Assembly (NCBI GenBank): GCA_021521415.1
Contig: JAIQDT010003824.1
Span: 186,001 to 250,000, forward strand
DNA length: 64,000 nucleotides
Reading direction: 5' to 3'
Source of the DNA: Bidens hawaiensis
Lineage: Eukaryota; Streptophyta; Magnoliopsida; Asterales; Asteraceae
The stretch's first letter is position 1. Every line of letters begins with the position of its first letter. Positions 58,251-64,000 of this stretch are shown piece by piece. The translations under genes were made by a program, and so were the position numbers. The notes below the pieces were generated by a model. It was given only the letters and a program-made list of their open reading frames with translations, had not been told where the DNA came from and made no database searches.

Positions 58251-59010
58251 TGTTGGGTTCTAGCCCCGACCCGTCTTGGGTTAGGCAATTGAAGACTTGA
58301 AGGGTTGAATGGGCTGGCCACCCACTCAACTTTAGTGGCCCGTTTATTTTATTTCTTGTAACTTGTGGAGAAAGAAACCCTAGATGCCTTCCTATATAAA
58401 CCATATTGTATCATGTATTTTTTGTCAGCACCTCAATAAAAGAAGAGACACTGTTCGTTGCCCGTGGACATAGGTTACACACCGTGACCAAACCACGTAA
58501 ATCCCGTGTTCGTTTTATTATTACTTTATTATAATATTGTTATTATTGTTTTGTGGGTTTTGTGAGACATCACCTACTGCCGCCGTCATCATTCAATATT
58601 ATACATAGGAATTTGAAAGTGTGTTTATCAATCTGTGATTGTGAAGAAGTCAACGCCACCAACCCCTTTTAATATTTATTTGTGTGTTTGTGAGATACAT
58701 AGAAGCCACCAAAACAAGGTAACTTACATCGATCAGAAGTCAAAGAATTGTGGACAGTTGCTGTTGGTTTGTTTGATCAAGACGTAAGCAAGTCCAGGTT
58801 CCTTTTTTGCTTTGGTTATTTAGTTATTGTTTGGGTTATTTATTGGTTCAGTTTTACTTCTCGTTTATCCACTGTGTTTACTTGGTATTCGTTTTAGAAA
58901 TCAATTAGAAATACCGTTAAGTTCTTAAGGCCCGAGCCGTTGTATTGTATTGATTTCTGTCGCCCTATCCGACTCCTTTCGGCTCAGCCGCGTACACGTA
59001 ATACCTAACA
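58251..59010 (+). repeat. 3' LTR of TNT1-like element
   Basis: TGTTGGGTTCTAGCCCCGAC...GTAATACCTAACA followed by target duplication TGGCA. Contains TATATAAACC at about 58393. Confidence 0.93.
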
Positions 59011-59015
59011 TGGCA

Positions 59016-59750
59016 TTCGTCTTTATCCCATTTAGAAAATCAGGAGAGCACATGTGTGGATCAAAATCATCAAAAACTATTTAGCCTCATGTATACTATC
59101 AGAACTAAGATACCCTATTTTTTTACCAAGAAAATTGCTAGCATACGCTCATGAGTTTCTTGAACAACCTCATTAAACACTGTCAATAATGTTCGCTCTT
59201 AAAAGCAAGTTCATTGAATCTGTCTAAAATCGTAGGATAGACAAATTCTATTAAATCAGATATTTGATCTAATGAATTCTTAATTAGAACATCATATCAG
59301 ATTTCTACAATTGCTTCGCCATCATGGACCCCAAACATTCCCTTCACTATTATCCAATAGCCCATCTGAAAATTCTTTTATCTTTTCAAAAGTTAAAGGC
59401 TGGCATTCAACTATGAGCCTTACGTTTTTGCTATTTTAAGTACTTTATACTTTGACCACATGTAGCAAGCACTAATTATAGTATTTACATAATCATTTAT
59501 AGTTCCATTTTGTATAATAGGTAAAATTCATCTGAAATCACCAAAAAAAAAAAAAAGCAACTACCTTACCTCCACATAATGCTTCTGAAGTGTTTGTTGG
59601 ATTACCTATCATAATATCTTTTAAGGTCATTTCTAATGCTTCAAATACATGTTTATGAATCATGAGAGCTTCATCACAAATAATTAAGAATTTTTTTTTC
59701 AATAATTTATAGACATCACTATTTCCCCATATTGAAAAACATAATTACAT
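59016..59750 (-). pseudogene. Helitron Pif1-type helicase, central fragment
   Basis: On the minus strand, FLIICDEALMIHKHVFEALE is the Walker B region of Helitron Pif1 helicases. A T-rich expansion follows in GGKVVAF, then GDFR-stop-ILPIIQNGT (motif III), LIEFVYPTILDRFNELAF and FDDFDPHMCSPDFLNG. The reading continues at 53340 after the copia insertion. Many stops are present, so it is a pseudogene. The Walker A part and Rep domain were not found. Confidence 0.88.
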
Positions 59751-60230
59751 GTATAGTTCGAATTTGGATATGCAGTTATATTGAATATTAACAAAAGAAA
59801 TATAAGTTACATTTGGAAAGTCAATTTTTTTACTTAATAGCATAATATATTATGTGTATACGCTTTGTATGATACATATAAAGTATGTTTAATAATACTT
59901 ATAGCGACAAACTAAAACCAGCCTGTTTGTCTATTGTTGAACGAAATGAAGTAAACTTAAAACCAAACATCAGACCCTTAAACGATTGCATGGATTGACA
60001 TGAGTGTCTGGATTCAAGACTAACCTGTTAGCACAACCATTGACCTTGTAGTTAGAACCATTTCATCCAAGGCCAGGATTCATAATTGTCAAAGTTGCAT
60101 TTTCATTCAAAAACCTTTTGAAACGGAAAATATCAGGTTTGAAAATGGTAGCTTGAACTCGATTTCCCAATCATGAAATAACATAATAAGAATAAGAAAT
60201 CATATATAAAATATTCTTGAAAACTATATC
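59751..60230. other. AT-rich spacer, no gene seen
   Basis: No recognisable helicase N-terminal sequence or other coding pattern. Confidence 0.45.
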
Positions 60231-60627
60231 AAATATTATAAAGAATCATGTAGGTCCCATGATGTATCTAACAACAAAGTTCCCGAGTAAATCTGGACCA
60301 CTAGCTAGCGGAAATCACTGGTGGTCCAAGATCTCAGATCTTAGAGTGTTTTGGGTTATTTCCAGGAAGTTGGGAGAGAAAGGGAGTAGAGAGAAAGGGC
60401 AGGTAGTTTGGATAAGAAAGTTTTTTCGCAAAAGGTTATTGTGCATGTGAAGTCTTCCACTATTTAAAGTGGAAGACATTCCATGCTTCCATTTATATTG
60501 TTTCCGGCCCATTGGGCTAAAGGCCTCGGGCCCAAACATACAAACAAACAAAGTCGACAAGCTACCTAGATACAACATTGACGCACTAAGCGAATACAAA
60601 AGACTAATGTACAAAACTGGCCCAACA
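60231..60627 (-). mobile_element. 3' LTR of a second reverse-oriented LTR element (far end uncertain)
   Basis: On the minus strand it starts TGTTGGGCCAGTTTTGTAC right after the purine tract CTAGAGGGAGAT (60628-60639). A TATA box AATATAAATGG lies at about 60488-60498. The other end could not be fixed, and 60231 is a guess. The layout matches the element at 8979-12032. Confidence 0.6.
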
Positions 60628-60635
60628 ATCTCCCT

Positions 60636-63600
60636 CTAGCCTTTAGTAATTAGCCTCTGTCTTCCGTCGGTCTCATATACGAAGGGGGGCGAATAGTCAA
60701 ACAATTGATTGTCAACAAAATAGTGTACAAACTTGTTGAATGTTTCAACTATTCGGTCGGTATTGTCCCTTTGAACATCCTTCACTATGGACAAGGGTGA
60801 GTTGTAGAGCTTCAACAGATCGTCCTTGTCGAGACCGCAGTTCATGCTTATCAAAGAAACATAGCGTGTGCATGGTCTCACAGTGGATCGCCACTTCCCC
60901 TGTGCTGTTGTCGAACTCCCAAGCAACCAAGTCATACAATATGTCGGGAGTGAACGGTTCTCCATGGTATATTCACTCACATGATCTTCAGGCATCTTGT
61001 ATCGCCATGCTTTTCTTCCCTTGTCGGCGTTGGGGTCCACTTCGGTAAGATGAATGTACGATCTACCCTTTTTGAGAGTGAAATTGGGGTAATCTTCCTT
61101 CCATTCCTTGTTGATGAAGCGTTTGAACCATCCATCAAGGTTCTCATAAGAACATTTTCCCACAGCTCTTCGAAAGTAGTTCATGTCAAGGATTGACAGA
61201 GTATGCGATCCTGATAGCTCAAATATGTGAGATCCCCATTGGCACGCCTAACAGCTCATTTCCCACTATCCTTGGGCCACCTGCTGTACAAGATAGGAGA
61301 ATCGTCATGATAGTGATAGTTTCAGCCCCTTAGAATTGTAGATCGGCCAATAATATACCACTTTTTCTTCTTTTAGGCGCATGAGAAGCCGAAGCATCTG
61401 TTGCCTCGAGAGCCACCACGGTAACTAGCTCTTAAACCGCTTCTTCAACTACACGAACCGGTGTGTCTGGGTTAGGGGAGTGGTTTATGCCGTCATTATC
61501 GACGTCTTCTTTTCTCATGGATTCGGTACCTGCACATGTAGCAACGTTAAAAATAGAAAGGTATCCCTCTTCTATAGCAACGTCCGCATCCTTTATTTTC
61601 TTGGCAGCCTCGATCACTTGTTGTTGGTCTTTAGGTGTGTCGTCATGTGTAGGTTAACGTGGTCCATCTTCACTACAAGCTCTAGTGTTACCGTTGCCAC
61701 CACCATCACATCAACACTGTCATGAGGATCATCATCAACCTCATTAGTTTCATCATCTTCCTCGTCATTATCCGACTAATCCTCCTCGCTTTCCTCTTCT
61801 TCCTCAGCTCCAACTTCCGGAGCAACACAAATTCACCACCAACAGTGCTAGCAGGCACTGCTGTGGTGACCACAGTCTTCACACCACTCGTAACCATCAC
61901 ATCAACACCACTAGGACCAGCTTGAAACTGCTGTCCTGCACCACCTTTCTCAACCCTTGCTCATTTCTTGGGATTTACCCAACTCCCAAAACGGCATCCA
62001 GTCGATCCTCTAAATCCTCCATGTCTTGATCAGTCATATGCATAATCTTAGAGGCACTTAGGTATTTGTTGGCCATATCCTCTTTAACTTTCAACTGCAT
62101 CTCATTCAGTCTGTCTTGCTCAGCCAACATTTCCTTCAGTTTATCGGCTTCGGATCGAAGATCCACATTCACAGCCACGATTGCATCAACCTTTCTTGAG
62201 GATCCTTGATTACCCTCAAGCAAGCCGATTCTGGCTTCCAGTTTCTCGGATTCTTGCAACATCTGATCAGTCCATTTCTCTGACTCCTCTTGAACCTTAG
62301 CTTGAGCACGAGAGGATGATGACATGTCACTCTCAAGGTAGGAGACTCGTGATTCAACCGTTAATCCTTCATCATGTTTCCTTGCAAGTGAAAAGGATCG
62401 ATTAGTCATAAGTTGTTGCTGATTGTCAATCCGTTTCTAGAGAGACTCAATCCATAAGCGTTTCAATGAGCCTTTTGTCTTTTTCGCGCTCATGCTCCAG
62501 ATTGGTTATTCTTTCAACAAGTTAGGCTTCCTTCTTTCGTTGCTCTCTGACAAACTCAATCATCAAAAGTTCCCTTTTGACACGCTTTTCGTATGATTCC
62601 TCTAATGCCTGAATCCTCTTAAGAATAGGATCAGTGTACACTGGAGGCTTAGTGTATCTTTCACCTGACAATGAGGTTAGGGTCATGAAGATAGTGGTTT
62701 GGGTAACGATTGGTGGGGTTATTGATTGGGTAGGCTAGGCTTGGGTTTGGAGAGGCATGGTCACGGTTTGGGTTTGAATAGATGTGAGTAAAGTTTCGGT
62801 TGTGATTGGTTCGGTTGTGATTTGGGCTATAAGTGAAGTTACTTTGGAAAGTGGAGGTTGGTGAGGTAAAAGTTTGAGTCCAATAAGTGGATGTTCTAAG
62901 TGGTGAGGTAAAGGCGGGTGATCCTATGGGTGAGGTTATCATGGGAGGTGATTGGATTGATTGTTGAATAGGGGAGGGATGGGTAGGTTGACTAGTTATG
63001 GGTTCTTCTATGTCGGGTAGGGAGGTGGTCTGCATTGGTCTGTCTGGTAAGATGTCGGATGGAGTTATTGGTTCATCCTAAAGTTTCCTAGAAGTATGTT
63101 TAGATTTGGTTTTGGCCTTGGTTTTGGTCTTGGGTTGTTTGCTTTTCTTGGCAGCTATGGTTGGGGTATTGAAGTGGGTGAGGTAGTTATAGGCTCGTGT
63201 GGAGGTGTGGCTGTCTGGGCAGGTTGGGTTTGTGTCAAGATGGAAGGAGTAAAGATTACCTTAAGTGATGGCATCTTTGAAGAGGCAGGCTTCTGGGAGT
63301 CCCTGGCTCTTTTCAAACGTTTAAGCGGCTGATCGGTTTCTTTTTCTCCCTCGGTCTCATGTGGATGACCTGTAGCAGAAGGCTTGCTGACAGCCTTCCT
63401 TTTCTTGCCGTGCCTTTTCTTTATTCTATGTTCACCCTCGACATCGGTGTCTGTTTCCGTAGCCTCATCATCCGATTCACCACTACCACGGTCACCATCA
63501 CTGTCATCATCCCCGTCGTCTCCACTATCATCGTCACTGTCATCACCAGTGTCTTCGCCAACATGTTCAGTTTCAACAAATAAACCAAACTTACTGTCTG

Positions 63601-63770
63601 GCACTTCACCTATGTACTTGTATCCTCCTCTCACCGTCAAAAAGTTAAGGGTAGCGGATGCTAACCCTGGTTCGCCCCTGAAGTGCACTTCTCTTTACAC
63701 CTTCCCTTTAGTCAAAAACAATGCACTTCAATGGCTTCCAACCAATTACAGTCTAATACAACTCCTCTAA
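60636..63770 (-). pseudogene. Long ORF of LARD-like retroelement: acidic, coiled-coil protein, decayed
   Basis: A minus-strand reading of about 1,000 codons with stops and frameshifts. It begins with FRGEPGLASATLNFLTVRGG and FGLFVETEHVGED (63690-63560), then a Ser/Asp/Glu-rich tract, a basic patch KKRHGKKRK, and Pro/Thr/Ser-rich and Asn/Pro-rich segments (63035-62661). A coiled-coil around 62409-61975 (EESEKWTDQMLQESEKLEAR) and a second acidic tract follow. The C-terminal domain is 61184-60636 (NLDGWFKRFINKEWKEDYPN...LLKLYNSPLSIVKDVQRD). The stop codon overlaps the purine tract. No protease, integrase or RT is present. The function is unknown, possibly structural or gag-like. Confidence 0.6.
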
Positions 63771-63857
63771 TCAGCCTGTCTTCATAAGAATGTCATCCCT
63801 AAAAAACATGTTCGCGTCAATACTTCACAACAAATCAGCAATATGATATAAATAAAA
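63771..63857. other. Short spacer resembling 45410-45520
   Basis: CTTCATAAGAATGTCATCCC...GTCAATACTTC...ATCAGCAATATGAT is loosely similar to a piece of the copia LTR at 45377-45968. Confidence 0.35.
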
Positions 63858-63895
63858 CTAGCAGTATTACCCGCGCGCTACAGCGAGATGCACCA
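63858..63895 (-). mobile_element. Helitron 3' end (minus strand), body beyond the window
   Basis: Minus-strand reading CGCTGTAGCGCGCGGGTAAT...CTAG followed by T is the GC-rich hairpin plus CTAG-T terminus common in plant Helitrons. The element would extend right of 63858, out of view. Confidence 0.6.
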
Positions 63896-64000
63896 AACGC
63901 ATTATATGTTTTGATGAATGTTCAGACACAAACGTAATAATAGTTAAAACAATCAAGTGTACCACAATCTTAATTTACTTTCAAAGATGTAGCAATATGA

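Larger units (their letters stand above)
53363..59010 (+). mobile_element. TNT1-like Ty1/copia retrotransposon, 5.6 kb
   Basis: LTRs 53363-54124 (762 bp) and 58251-59010 (760 bp) are bounded by a perfect TGGCA target duplication (53358-53362 and 59011-59015), inside a Helitron helicase pseudogene. Order: LTR, primer site, gag, protease, integrase, RT, RNase H, purine tract, LTR. LTRs are alike but differ by several indels, for example around the TATA region. Stops and frameshifts make it inactive. Confidence 0.95.

Noticed and set aside
61722..61925. Short plus-strand hydrophobic frame
   Set aside because: Antisense to the acidic tract of the long minus-strand retroelement ORF; Asp/Glu codons read as Ile/Ser/Leu in reverse.

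Overview
The window is repeat-rich nuclear DNA of a flowering plant. The Asteraceae are the likeliest family, inferred from two things: receptor-kinase domains typical of the expanded composite-family RLK sets, and Ty1/copia gag proteins with the layout CCHC knuckle, coiled-coil, VPPPY segment, CCHC knuckle. It shows AT-rich spacers, nested LTR retrotransposons with plant initiator-Met primer sites, solo LTRs with 5-bp target duplications, Helitron ends, MITEs, and only three host-type genes, all damaged. No bacterial, organellar or viral genes were seen.

Layout. 1-8029: a diverged direct duplication (1-~4020 and 5349-8029). Copy 1 is split by a 2.5-kb solo LTR whose empty site survives in copy 2. 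The spacer of copy 1 holds an unlisted minus-strand gene (4177-4596): a signal peptide followed by 22-residue repeats, resembling a precursor of small secreted proline-rich signalling peptides. 8030-12032: a truncated copy of the same large LTR, then a reverse-oriented LTR element with a decayed lysine/glutamate-rich ORF. 12057-28625: an old copia element (outer) interrupted by a second, nearly complete 9.8-kb copia element (12645-22441, target duplication TCATT). The 3' end of the outer element is tandemly duplicated (1,761 bp, one difference noticed). 28744-29830: a broken receptor-like kinase, followed by a 1.4-kb PIF/Harbinger-like element. 31.9-42.4 kb: two more large LTRs, one invaded by a solo copia LTR, flanking 5.8 kb of hairpin-forming tandem arrays. 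42.5-46.9 kb: a GC-richer orphan block and rearranged minus-strand copia remains. 47781-50107: a tandem-kinase gene (CrRLK1L-like kinase, intron, WAK-like kinase) with a single in-frame stop. 51-53.3 kb and 59-59.8 kb: a non-autonomous Helitron and a Helitron-type Pif1 helicase pseudogene split by a 5.6-kb TNT1-like copia element (target duplication TGGCA). 60.2-63.8 kb: another reverse-oriented LTR element with one long acidic/coiled-coil ORF. 63858 onward: a second Helitron end.

The three host-type genes suggest a cell-surface signalling and defence neighbourhood: two relatives of one tandem-kinase family and one secreted peptide precursor. The most unusual points are the repeat-peptide precursor, the kinase-kinase fusion, antisense tRNA-like Pol III cassettes kept in several copies of the large LTR, and an exactly 20-bp-phased motif array between primer site and gag of the nested copia element.

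All calls are from reading the sequence. Family names of retroelements are by motif recognition, and no database search was possible.
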